A stretch of DNA of 64,000 nucleotides from Bacteroidota bacterium. Its GTDB lineage: Bacteria > Bacteroidota > Bacteroidia > Cytophagales > Cyclobacteriaceae. The stretch covers positions 1 through 64,000 of the forward strand of contig JAFDYX010000030.1 of the NCBI GenBank assembly GCA_018267215.1, written 5' to 3'. The notes under the pieces were generated by a model, which ran no database searches, was not told the origin of the DNA, and saw only the letters and a list, made by a program, of their open reading frames with translations. The translations under genes and the position numbers were made by a program. Numbering within the stretch: the stretch's first letter is position 1; every line of letters starts with the position of its first letter. Of this stretch, positions 42,634 to 51,281 are shown piece after piece.

Positions 42634-43359
42634 ATGACTCAGTTGATTCTCGCCTTAAGGGCCTATCAGTCAGATGTAGAAATACATCAACATGCGGCTT
42701 TTCAAGTTGTGCTTACGGAAGACGAGCCTTTTGATAGCTTTTCTGAAGGGAAAAATCACAAGAATATTTATGGGTTTGTCATCCGGCCACAAGTAGCCCA
42801 CGCTTGTAAGTGCAGCCAAAGCAATCTAATTATTTTAAACATAGAACCCTATTCTGCCATAGGCAAAAATCTTTCAAACAAATTGAAGGCTAACCACAAG
42901 ACATTTTATTTTTTTTCAAAAAATGAAGTAGCTGCTTTTTTTAATCTTAAAAAGACAACTGTTTCAGTACAGAAAATTATTAAGAATATTTCAGGTGATA
43001 CTTTGCTTCAAAAAAATGATGACCGCGTTGTTGCTGTATTAGACTACATTCATTCTACATTCAACTCTCATAAAATTTCGCTGAAGCAGATTTCGCAGCA
43101 AGTATGTCTGTCACCATCCCGGTTAGGGTTTATTTTTAAAAAGCAAATAGGCAGCAGTATATTTAAGTACCTTTTGTGGACAAGGCTTCGCTTTGCCATT
43201 TCACTCCTGCTCACCGAAAATAAAAAGAGCATTACGGAGATAGCCTTAGAAAGTGGCTTTTACGATTCTGCACAGATGACTAAGTATATGTATGCTCTGT
43301 TTGGTATTTCGCCTTCTAAACTGAAACAAAAAAGTGATCTGATACAATTTTTAAATTAG
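42634..43359 (+). CDS. AraC family transcriptional regulator
   Basis: A 241-residue protein with a C-terminal double helix-turn-helix (about 130-235): LDYIHSTFNSHKISLKQISQQVCLSPSRLGFIFKKQIGSSIFKYLLWTRLRFAISLLLTENKKSITEIALESGFYDSAQMTKYMYALFGISPSK. The second HTH and the FG-S-K/R end are typical of AraC. The N-terminal part is a cupin-like or sensing domain whose ligand is unknown. It lies directly upstream of the small isomerase-like gene at 43430, likely its target. Confidence 0.88.
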   Translation: MTQLILALRAYQSDVEIHQHAAFQVVLTEDEPFDSFSEGKNHKNIYGFVIRPQVAHACKCSQSNLIILNIEPYSAIGKNLSNKLKANHKTFYFFSKNEVAAFFNLKKTTVSVQKIIKNISGDTLLQKNDDRVVAVLDYIHSTFNSHKISLKQISQQVCLSPSRLGFIFKKQIGSSIFKYLLWTRLRFAISLLLTENKKSITEIALESGFYDSAQMTKYMYALFGISPSKLKQKSDLIQFLN

Positions 43360-43429
43360 TGTCATCCCTAATTTTGTTGTCGGTTTTAAACAGAAATTTC
43401 AAAAAAACAACTTCATAACAACTATCACC

Positions 43430-43702
43430 ATGAACAGAATATTAGTTTTAATCACCTTAGCTGACAACGGAATTGAACAGATAAAAGCAAATCCGGAATT
43501 GCCCAAGAAAGAAACCGAATTTGTCAATCAATGGAAAGGAGAAGGTCTATTGGAAAGTTTCTACATTTCTATTTCAAAAAAAGATGCTGTTTTAATTTTC
43601 AAAAGTGATGATGAAATCCAAATCAAAAAATTGATCGCATCGCTGCCTTATTTTCCATTTATGGCAAAAATTGAGTATCATATTTTAGCAAAACAATTTT
43701 AA
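43430..43702 (+). CDS. Muconolactone isomerase-like small protein
   Basis: A 90-residue protein of ferredoxin-like fold, like muconolactone delta-isomerase and YCII relatives. Segments are MNRILVLITLADNGIEQIKANPELPKKETEFVNQWKGEGLLESFYISISKKDAVLIFKSDDEIQIKKLIASLPYFPFMAKIEYHIL. WKGEGLLESFY followed by AVLIFKSDD and LPYFPFM is the general layout of that family, but no catalytic residues can be confirmed. It follows the AraC gene by 70 bp and may be controlled by it. Confidence 0.65.
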   Translation: MNRILVLITLADNGIEQIKANPELPKKETEFVNQWKGEGLLESFYISISKKDAVLIFKSDDEIQIKKLIASLPYFPFMAKIEYHILAKQF

Positions 43703-43775
43703 ATGTTTGATGATATACCAACATCGGTTTAGTATTCTTGGCGTTGAAGTTTTTATCTGTTCAAGCATCAACACG

Positions 43776-44861
43776 CTACCTCAGTTTTATACTGTGGCCG
43801 ATTGAAAACGCCATGTAGTCAGAGTGGTCGCCATGGGCTTTCAACGAAAAGCCTGCATACCAATTATCTCTTATTTCATATTCTAAAAAATAACGTTGAT
43901 AGGTCGGCTGTGCCTGGCCGGTTTGGGTGGTAACATACCAGGCAAACTGCTGGCCAAACAGCAACTTACCAAGAAACAAATAGTGTTGCAGGCTTACGCT
44001 GCCGACACCCGTTTGCAATGGCTGGTGGCTGCGCTGTTGATATACTTCGTTAAGTCCATCGTAATAATATTCGCCCCCGGCACCGAGGCCTGTCATCCTT
44101 CCGAGGCGTTGGATCAATCCGGCATTTACCCCGGCCACCCATTTATGTTCGGCCTGAAATACAGGTGTGGCCTGTGCCGTATGTATATTTCCAAATCCAT
44201 GCACCATCATCACCGGGCCTCGACCGGTATATTTTGTTTTTTGCCGGCTTATTAATGTTGCTGGCTTCATCACATACCTGAGCGACAAAGAAGTGCCTAT
44301 AAAATTCATTCCCTCATTAGGGTCTCTTCTGCCTCCATTGGAAATGTGGTTGAATTGCCCTGCGGCAGTTATCCAAAAATGTTCACTTAGCCGGTACTCT
44401 AAATTTACTCCCATGGTTAAAAGAAAACTGATGGGCGTGCTAAAAAAAATCGGTTCCTTGTTGGTAACGCTGTCGTACACTTTACTAAGAAAAGCAAAGC
44501 CCGCACTGCCGCGAACAGAAAGCCGCAACCTATCTGTATGAGCCAAGACAGGTTCGGTAAATGCTGAAACAGTAACCGCCTGACCGAGTTGTTGTGGATT
44601 AGCAAAATTGGTGTAGCCGGCCGACAACCCGTTTCGGGTGTAGCATTGACAATAATTCCATGACCGGGTTTTCGTATGGATCATTCCCCAATCTAATTGT
44701 ACCGACCAGGGATGATTGCGGGTAAAAGGCTGGAGCGATGGACGTTCCGTCCAGATAGACGCACGCTGTATGGTTAGCGAAAAATCATGAAAAACAGAAT
44801 CGCCTGACTGCGCATACAGTTGGCTCTGAAACAACATCACAATCAGCAGCGCTTGCTTCAT
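43776..44861 (-). CDS. Acyloxyacyl hydrolase / PagL-like lipid A deacylase
   Basis: A 361-residue outer-membrane protein with signal peptide MKQALLIVMLFQSQLYAQ. The region FNHISNGGRRDPNEGMNFIGTSLSLRYVM carries the His-x-Ser pattern of PagL, the lipid A 3-O-deacylase, as does the neighbouring barrel sequence (YRLSEHFWITAAGQ). The N-terminal half is a set of aromatic strands. It may remove an acyl chain from lipid A, altering the outer membrane. Longer than classical PagL (about 185), as in other Bacteroidota members; activity is inferred. Confidence 0.75.
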   Translation of the reverse strand: MKQALLIVMLFQSQLYAQSGDSVFHDFSLTIQRASIWTERPSLQPFTRNHPWSVQLDWGMIHTKTRSWNYCQCYTRNGLSAGYTNFANPQQLGQAVTVSAFTEPVLAHTDRLRLSVRGSAGFAFLSKVYDSVTNKEPIFFSTPISFLLTMGVNLEYRLSEHFWITAAGQFNHISNGGRRDPNEGMNFIGTSLSLRYVMKPATLISRQKTKYTGRGPVMMVHGFGNIHTAQATPVFQAEHKWVAGVNAGLIQRLGRMTGLGAGGEYYYDGLNEVYQQRSHQPLQTGVGSVSLQHYLFLGKLLFGQQFAWYVTTQTGQAQPTYQRYFLEYEIRDNWYAGFSLKAHGDHSDYMAFSIGHSIKLR

Positions 44862-44967
44862 CTGGCAATTTACTACTTGCCCTACTTATACCCTCAACGC
44901 CAAAATGCTTTCTTCAAAACCGATGATCCGATATACCACATAAATTTCTTAGCATTGTGTTTTAATT

Positions 44968-46458
44968 ATGGCAAAAATCAAAAAGTTGTTAGTCGCCAAC
45001 CGAGGAGAAATTGCGCTTCGCATTATGCGCAGCGCACAGGAAATGGGCATTAAAACGGTCGCTGTTTTCAGTGAAGCCGACCGGCAGGCGCTGCATGTAC
45101 GGTTTGCAGACGAGGCCGTTTGCATTGGCCCTCCGCCTTCGGCACAATCGTATCTGGTGATGGACAAAATCATTGCGGCAGCGCACGAAACACAGGTCGA
45201 TGCCATTCATCCCGGTTACGGCTTTTTGTCGGAGAACGAAGACTTTGCCAGGCGTGTAAAAGAAGCCGGGCTGATTTTCGTAGGGCCTTCGGCCGAGTCT
45301 ATGGAGATCATGGGCAGCAAGTTGGGCGCTAAGGCTGCTGTTTCAAAATTCAATGTGCCGCTCGTACCCGGAACAGCCGAGCCTGTAACCGATGTGAGTG
45401 TAGCCAAAATAATTGCCAAAGAGATAGGCTACCCGGTGCTGATCAAAGCCAGTGCGGGCGGGGGCGGCAAGGGCATGCGTATTGTAACACAAGAAAATGA
45501 GTTGCAAGAACAAATGGAGCGCGCCATCAGCGAAGCTACTTCAGCCTTTGGCGATGGCTCGGTATTCATCGAAAAATATGTGAGCGAACCACGCCATATT
45601 GAGTTTCAGATTTTTGGCGACCAACATGGAAACGTGGTGCACCTGTTCGAGCGGGAGTGCTCCATCCAACGCAGACATCAAAAGGTGATAGAGGAAGCGC
45701 CCTCTTCCATCCTGACGCCCGAGTTGAGGAAGAAAATGGGCGAAGCTGCCGTTAACGCGGCCAAGGCCGCCAACTACTACAATGCAGGAACGATCGAATT
45801 CATCCTCGATGAAAAAATGAATTTCTATTTTTTAGAAATGAACACACGCCTGCAAGTAGAGCACCCGGTTACCGAGCAGATTACCGGCCTCGACTTGGTG
45901 AAACTACAGATTAAAATAGCAGAAGGAGAAAAGCTACCCTTCCGGCAAGAAGACCTGAAAATACACGGACATGCTATTGAAGTGCGTGTATATGCCGAAG
46001 ACCCCGCCAATAATTTTCTGCCCGACATAGGGACATTGAAAACATACCGGAGGCCGCAAGGCCATGGCATCCGCGTGGACGATGGCTTTGAACAAGGCAT
46101 GAGCATACCGTTCTATTACGACCCGATGATTGCCAAAATGATTTGCCATGATGAAACCCGCGAGCGCGCCATCGAAAAAACCATCCGGGCTATTCATGAA
46201 TATGAGATCACAGGCGTAGAAACAACCCTTGGCTTCTGCCAGTTTGTAATGCACCACCATGCTTTCCGTTCAGGAAAATTTTCCACCAAATTTGTAGAAC
46301 AATATTTTAAACCTGAAGTGCTGAAAAGCGAAATGACAGACGTAGAAGAAATGATTGCATCTGTTCTTGCCAGCGAATTGATTTCAAGCGCTACGCAAAA
46401 TCAGCCAACCGATGTTGTTCAAAAAACAGAAAGTAAGTGGAAGAAGAACAGAGCCTGA
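44968..46458 (+). CDS. accC: Acetyl-CoA carboxylase, biotin carboxylase subunit
   Basis: A 496-residue biotin carboxylase. MAKIKKLLVANRGEIALRIMRSAQEMGIKTVAVFSEAD is the N-terminal domain, SAGGGGKGMR is the ATP-grasp glycine loop (about 165-175), then RHIEFQIFGDQHGNVVHLFERECSIQRRHQKVIEEAPS and FLEMNTRLQVEHPVTEQITGLDLV. It carboxylates biotin on the carrier protein. No accB lies next to it, so either the partner is elsewhere or this subunit serves another acyl-CoA carboxylase (propionyl- or methylcrotonyl-type). The C-terminal 40 residues are polar and longer than in E. coli. Confidence 0.88.
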   Translation: MAKIKKLLVANRGEIALRIMRSAQEMGIKTVAVFSEADRQALHVRFADEAVCIGPPPSAQSYLVMDKIIAAAHETQVDAIHPGYGFLSENEDFARRVKEAGLIFVGPSAESMEIMGSKLGAKAAVSKFNVPLVPGTAEPVTDVSVAKIIAKEIGYPVLIKASAGGGGKGMRIVTQENELQEQMERAISEATSAFGDGSVFIEKYVSEPRHIEFQIFGDQHGNVVHLFERECSIQRRHQKVIEEAPSSILTPELRKKMGEAAVNAAKAANYYNAGTIEFILDEKMNFYFLEMNTRLQVEHPVTEQITGLDLVKLQIKIAEGEKLPFRQEDLKIHGHAIEVRVYAEDPANNFLPDIGTLKTYRRPQGHGIRVDDGFEQGMSIPFYYDPMIAKMICHDETRERAIEKTIRAIHEYEITGVETTLGFCQFVMHHHAFRSGKFSTKFVEQYFKPEVLKSEMTDVEEMIASVLASELISSATQNQPTDVVQKTESKWKKNRA

Positions 46459-46517
46459 ACTTCGGATAATATTTTTTAGAGTCTGAAATTTGAAATGAGC
46501 TATTTGAAATTATTACG

Positions 46518-47819
46518 ATGCCTGAGATAAAACCTATTCGTGCCTGGCGCTACAACCCTCAGTTAGTACCCGATATCAGTGAAGTAACGGCTCCTTTGTT
46601 CGATGTTGTCTCCGACAAACAGCGGGCTGCGCTCTACCAGCGCCCGCTCAACTCCATTCACTTATCTGTTCCCCAGCCGCCCCATGCCGCCCAACGTGCC
46701 GCGCATCTGTTGGCAGGATGGAAAAAAAACAAAATCATTTTGCAAGACAAGCTGCCCGGCATCTATGTGTATTATCAATATTTTAAACTGGCAGGCGACA
46801 CCAAAGAATATTGTCGCAAGGGTTTTGTATGCCACATCCGTGTTCATGCTTTTGAAGACAACGTCATCCTGCGCCATGAAAACACCATTCCACAATCGGT
46901 AAACGACCGCATCCGTTTATTGGAAGAAACCGAACTGCACGCCAGCCCGACACACGGCCTCTACACAGATGAAAAATTTGAGCTGGAGAAACTGATGGAC
47001 GAGGCCATCCAAAATCCGATCTATGAAGCCGAAGACTACCAAGGTGTGCGCGATGTGCTGGCCGTCATACACGATGCGCAAGCCATCCTACAGTTTCTTG
47101 ACAAACTCAGGAACAAAGTAGTGATCCTGGCAGATGGGCATCACCGTTACGAAAGCTCGTTGGTGCACATGAAAAAAAAGATGGCGGCCAACCCGCACCA
47201 CACCGGCAACGAAGGGTACAACTTTCACCTGATGTACCTCACCAACACCGAGGCGCACGATCTGCGCATCTTGCCTACGCACCGTTTGATACGAGGACTT
47301 GCCAATTTTGATGAACAAAAAATTATTGAACAGCTCCATCACGACTTTGAAGTGCGCGAAGTAGAAGATGCCGATACGCTGAACGAAATTATCTTAGGAA
47401 AAAAATGGGCATTCGGAATACTCTTCTCCGACAAAGCCTTTAAGGTAAAACTAAAGCCCACCGCGTTTTCTTCTATGACCTGGCATTTTCCGGACGAAAT
47501 CAAAGCGCTCGACCTCACCGTACTGCATTACTTTATCATCGAAAAAATTTTAGGTATCCCGGGTAAAAATCAGCGTGCCTCCGAAAACATCGGCTTCGAC
47601 CGGAGTTTTGGCGACTGCCTGACGAAAGTAATCAAGCAAGAAGCACAGATGGCCATCATTACACAAGAAGTAAGCATCGAAGATGTAAAGCGCGTGTGTT
47701 TCAGTGGCTTTACCATGCCGCAAAAATCAACTTACTTTTATCCGAAAGTAATTGGCGGTTTTCTATTCAGCTCCATTAAAGAAGAAGAATTTACGCTGCC
47801 CGGCTTCATGCCGTTTTAG
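46518..47819 (+). CDS. DUF1015 domain-containing protein
   Basis: A 433-residue protein with the conserved DUF1015 layout: IKPIRAWRYNPQLVPDISEVTAPLFDVVSDKQRAALYQRPLNSIHLSVP near the start and ILADGHHRYESSLVHMKKK in the middle, where DGHHRYE is the family signature. The family is widespread and of unproven biochemical function, sometimes annotated as a HTH or SpoOJ-like protein. It follows accC by about 60 bp on the same strand. Confidence 0.88.
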   Translation: MPEIKPIRAWRYNPQLVPDISEVTAPLFDVVSDKQRAALYQRPLNSIHLSVPQPPHAAQRAAHLLAGWKKNKIILQDKLPGIYVYYQYFKLAGDTKEYCRKGFVCHIRVHAFEDNVILRHENTIPQSVNDRIRLLEETELHASPTHGLYTDEKFELEKLMDEAIQNPIYEAEDYQGVRDVLAVIHDAQAILQFLDKLRNKVVILADGHHRYESSLVHMKKKMAANPHHTGNEGYNFHLMYLTNTEAHDLRILPTHRLIRGLANFDEQKIIEQLHHDFEVREVEDADTLNEIILGKKWAFGILFSDKAFKVKLKPTAFSSMTWHFPDEIKALDLTVLHYFIIEKILGIPGKNQRASENIGFDRSFGDCLTKVIKQEAQMAIITQEVSIEDVKRVCFSGFTMPQKSTYFYPKVIGGFLFSSIKEEEFTLPGFMPF

Positions 47820-47836
47820 GTATAGTGCTTATTCTT

Positions 47837-47844
47837 TATTTTTG
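47837..47844 (+). promoter_or_regulatory. -7 element upstream of the GH27 gene
   Basis: TATTTTTG, an exact match to TAnnTTTG, lies 40 bp before the alpha-galactosidase ATG, in the gap after the DUF1015 stop. No clear TTG partner is visible. Confidence 0.35.
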
Positions 47845-47884
47845 GTTTGTGCAGCAACTGTAGATAACCTCAACTTTACTTGAT

Positions 47885-49060
47885 ATGAATTTCCGTCAAC
47901 CATTTGTTTGCTTTGCTATTGTTTTGTGCAGCCTTTCGGCTAATGCGCAAAAACAAATGCCGCCCATTATGGGCTGGAGCAGTTGGAACCACTTCCGCGT
48001 CAACATCAACGAGCAACTGATCAAAGAACAGGCCGATGCGCTCATAGCCTCAGGGCTTTATGAAGCAGGCTATCGTTTCATCAATATTGATGACGGCTAT
48101 TTTGATGGACGCAGTGCCTCCGGCCAACTGCAGACCGATAAAACAAAATTTCCGTCAGGCATGCAATCGTTGGTAGAATACATTCATGACAAAGGCTTGA
48201 AAGCCGGCATCTATACCGATGCGGGGAAAAATACTTGTGCTTCCCGGTATGACCACAACACCGGAGGTATTGGCGCAGGAATTTACGGGCATGTGGAAGA
48301 CGATTGTCAATTGTTTTTTAACACCTGGAAGTTCGATTTTCTAAAAGTAGATTGGTGTGGTGGCGAGCAGATGAAACTGGATGAAAAAACAGAGTACACC
48401 AAAATCATCCGTGCCGTAAAGTTAATTGACAGCCACATTGTATTTAATATTTGCCGTTGGCAGTTTCCCGGCACATGGGCTATCACAGAGGCCGACTCGT
48501 GGCGGGTATCGGGCGACATAGAACCCACGTTTTCTTCTATCTTAAAAATTATTGATCTCAACAAAGACCTCTACTCCTACTCCTCTGCCGGCCATTACAA
48601 CGACATGGACATGCTTCAGGTAGGCCGGGGCATGACTTACGAAGAAGACAAAACTCATTTTTCGATGTGGTGCCTGCTCAACTCCCCTCTGCTGGCGGGA
48701 AACGATTTGCGACACATGACCGCGCCCACACGCGAGATACTGACCAACAAAGAAATCATTGCCCTCAACCAAGATTCCGGTTTTGCGCAGGGGCGAATTC
48801 TTTTTACAGAGAAAAATATGCAAGTGTGGACGAAACCGTTGGCCGAAGCCAATGGCAAAGCGCGAGCCATCGCCATCATGAACCGGGGCAACGAAGACAC
48901 TACATTAAACCTTGATGCACAGCGGACAGGCATACACAAAGAAAGTAGTTTACGCGATCTGTGGCTTCACCAAGACTTGGGCAAAATAGGCAGTGGTAAA
49001 ACATTTACTGTTCCCCGTCATGGAATTATTGTACTTAAAATTGTAGAGCCTAAGGGATAA
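47885..49060 (+). CDS. Alpha-galactosidase, glycoside hydrolase family 27
   Basis: A 391-residue secreted glycosidase with signal peptide ending in CSLSANAQ. PPIMGWSSWNHFRVNINEQLIKEQADALIASGLYEAGYRFINIDDGY is the GH27 start. The nucleophile Asp is in FDFLKVDWCGG (about 154), and the acid-base Asp in WRVSGDIEPTF (about 211). The C-terminal domain ends in VPRHGIIVLKI, a typical beta-sandwich. It would release terminal alpha-galactose from galactomannan or galacto-oligosaccharides in the periplasm. It is not in a visible polysaccharide locus. Confidence 0.92.
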   Translation: MNFRQPFVCFAIVLCSLSANAQKQMPPIMGWSSWNHFRVNINEQLIKEQADALIASGLYEAGYRFINIDDGYFDGRSASGQLQTDKTKFPSGMQSLVEYIHDKGLKAGIYTDAGKNTCASRYDHNTGGIGAGIYGHVEDDCQLFFNTWKFDFLKVDWCGGEQMKLDEKTEYTKIIRAVKLIDSHIVFNICRWQFPGTWAITEADSWRVSGDIEPTFSSILKIIDLNKDLYSYSSAGHYNDMDMLQVGRGMTYEEDKTHFSMWCLLNSPLLAGNDLRHMTAPTREILTNKEIIALNQDSGFAQGRILFTEKNMQVWTKPLAEANGKARAIAIMNRGNEDTTLNLDAQRTGIHKESSLRDLWLHQDLGKIGSGKTFTVPRHGIIVLKIVEPKG

Positions 49061-49109
49061 GCTTGTTATACAATTTCTATTATAGAGAAGTGCCATACAT
49101 TTTTTACCC

Positions 49110-49997
49110 TCAACACTTCTGCTCGCACACACCTGCCGATGGCCGCTCTATTTGTATGGTAGTATGGTCAATATGAAAACGGTTGTGAAGTTCATGTTTT
49201 ACCCAAGTCATTGTATCATTTTCTTGTGCCATCACCAGGTGAACAGTCAGGGCCGTAGTGTTGGTGCTCATGGCCCAAATGTGTAGATCGTGCAAACTCT
49301 CGACTCCGTTAACCGACAATAGAAATTTTTTTATTTCCTCTACGTTTACATGAGCCGGCACGCCATCCATTGAGAGCCGCCACGAGTCTTTAAACAGTTG
49401 CCAACTGCCGGCAATAATTACTACACCGATCAGGAGACTTACCACCGCATCTAACCAATATTGCTGGGTGTAAAAAATAATGACACCCGAAATCAACACG
49501 CCTACCGAAACCAAGGCATCGGCCACCATGTGCAGGTAAGCTCCTTGGGTGTTCAAATCCTTTTCTTTGTCTTTGAAAAAAAACAAAGCCGTAACGCCAT
49601 TAACGATAATGCCAGCCAAGGCAACCCAGGCCACCATGCCGCCATTAACGGTGTGCACTTCGCCCAACCTGTGGATGGCTTCCCATGCCAGCGCGCCCAC
49701 CATCAGCAACAAGGTAACGGCATTGACAAGCGCTACCAGAATGGTGGTCTTTCCAAACCCGTAGGTAAATTGTTCGGTAGCTTTTCGTTGTGCCAGTTTG
49801 TTGGCAGCCAGCACCAGCACCAAGCTGACTACATCGCTCAGGTTATGGCCGGCATCTGAAAGCAGCGACAGCGACCCTAACCACAAACCGGCCACAGCCT
49901 CGATCACAACAAAGGCCACATTCAGCACAATGCCTGCTACCAACGCCCGGCTCATAGATTCGTAATGGTGGTGATGATGGTGATGGTCGTGGCTCAT
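49110..49997 (-). CDS. czcD: Cation diffusion facilitator, zinc-type exporter
   Basis: A 295-residue CDF transporter with six membrane segments. The N-terminus is His-rich (MSHDHHHHHHHYESMS), a likely metal-capture tail. The TM2 motif H-N-L-S-D (DAGHNLSDVVS) and the TM5 motif H-M-V-A-D (HMVADALVSVG) give the HxxxD pair typical of zinc-specific members. The cytoplasmic C-terminal domain follows (VEEIKKFLLSVNGVESLHDLHIWAMSTN). It exports zinc, perhaps with cobalt or cadmium, from the cytosol. Start ATG 49997. Divergent from the RND operon. Confidence 0.9.
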   Translation of the reverse strand: MSHDHHHHHHHYESMSRALVAGIVLNVAFVVIEAVAGLWLGSLSLLSDAGHNLSDVVSLVLVLAANKLAQRKATEQFTYGFGKTTILVALVNAVTLLLMVGALAWEAIHRLGEVHTVNGGMVAWVALAGIIVNGVTALFFFKDKEKDLNTQGAYLHMVADALVSVGVLISGVIIFYTQQYWLDAVVSLLIGVVIIAGSWQLFKDSWRLSMDGVPAHVNVEEIKKFLLSVNGVESLHDLHIWAMSTNTTALTVHLVMAQENDTMTWVKHELHNRFHIDHTTIQIERPSAGVCEQKC

Positions 49998-50165
49998 GGC
50001 TTCAAAATTAACCAATCTAAGATAACCCTATCCATTTAGCAGACTGAATAAACACGTCTTACCCTTTTTATCTTATTTTAAGGTGCCAGAATAAAAAAAT
50101 CTCGTAACATTGCGGCTCAATACTGCGTTGAAAAGCCATTATTTTATTTATCCAATACTTTGAAG

Positions 50166-51278
50166 ATGAGAAACTTACTTTGGATTAATTTTTATTTAAT
50201 CCTTCTATTGGTCTGCTCTTGCAGCAATAAAAAAGATAAGTCTGACATTGTAAACTATCGATTAGCCGGTGATGAGATTATTATACCTGATAGTTCCAAT
50301 ATCCGCCCTAAATTAAAAATTGAGACCCTTAAAAAAGAGCCACATCAGCTACAAGTTTATAGTGCAGCCAAGATTAAAGCCATTCCTAACAATTATGCTG
50401 AAATATCTGCGCCTTTTAATGGAAGGATTGTAGAGGCATTTGTTAAACTAGGGCAAGATGTAAACCGAGGAACTCCGCTCTTCGCTATTTACTCTTCGGA
50501 TTATGCTGATGCTCAAAAAATGTTCTATCAGGATAAACAACAATATCTGCTGGCCGAAAAAGATGTCAAGCGTCAAAAAGATTTGCTCGATAACGGTGTG
50601 GGCGTTCAACGAGATTATGAGATGGCTCGCACCACATTTGAAAATAGTAAAAGTGAGTTAGAGAAAGCTACAGCAAGTATTCGCATTTTTGGTGTCGATC
50701 CCGATAAGATGCTCTTTGGAGAACCACTAGTTGTTCGCTCGCCTATTCATGGTCAGGTTATCAAAAACACAATCGTGGTTGGTAAATATCTTACCGACAA
50801 CAGCAATTCAATTTTAACCATAGCCGAAATTTCAAAAGTATGGATCACGGCATCTGTCAAAGAAAAAGATATCCGCTTCATCGAGGAAGGTGACGAAACA
50901 GCAGCAGAAGTAACGGCCTACCCGGGTGAAACATTTAAAGGTATCGTTTACCATATCGAAGAAATTGTGGATGAGGATACCCGTTCTATCAATGTATTGA
51001 TTGAGTGTACTAACCACGAGGAAAAACTAAAGCCCGGCATGTATGCCACGGTGAAGTTTACCCAACGCCCGGGGCTGGTGGTGTTTGTTCCTTCATCTGC
51101 CTTGTTGCAATACAATGACCGTAACTTTGTCTTTGTTCAAACAAAACCTTGGCATTTCAAAAAACAAATAGTTACTACTGCTGAAACGGTTAATGACCGC
51201 ACCGTTATTGCCGAAGGATTGAGTGGAGACGAATCAATTATAGTACAAGGAGGCTTTTATCTTTTGGATGCCAAATAA
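50166..51278 (+). CDS. czcB: RND efflux periplasmic adaptor, heavy-metal type
   Basis: A 370-residue membrane fusion protein. A lipoprotein signal (LLLVCSC) anchors it. The barrel-sandwich hybrid begins with YAEISAPFNGRIVEAFVKLGQDVNRGTPLFAIYSSDYADAQ, an alpha-hairpin follows (KMFYQDKQQYLLAEKDVKRQKDLLDNGVGVQRDYEMARTTFENSKSELEKATA), and then the beta-barrel (VWITASVKEKDIRFIEEGDETAAEVTAYPGE). It links the RND pump to TolC. Upstream of the pump with a 3-base gap, forming one operon. Start ATG 50166 rather than TTG 50160. Confidence 0.88.
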   Translation: MRNLLWINFYLILLLVCSCSNKKDKSDIVNYRLAGDEIIIPDSSNIRPKLKIETLKKEPHQLQVYSAAKIKAIPNNYAEISAPFNGRIVEAFVKLGQDVNRGTPLFAIYSSDYADAQKMFYQDKQQYLLAEKDVKRQKDLLDNGVGVQRDYEMARTTFENSKSELEKATASIRIFGVDPDKMLFGEPLVVRSPIHGQVIKNTIVVGKYLTDNSNSILTIAEISKVWITASVKEKDIRFIEEGDETAAEVTAYPGETFKGIVYHIEEIVDEDTRSINVLIECTNHEEKLKPGMYATVKFTQRPGLVVFVPSSALLQYNDRNFVFVQTKPWHFKKQIVTTAETVNDRTVIAEGLSGDESIIVQGGFYLLDAK

Positions 51279-51281
51279 GGT

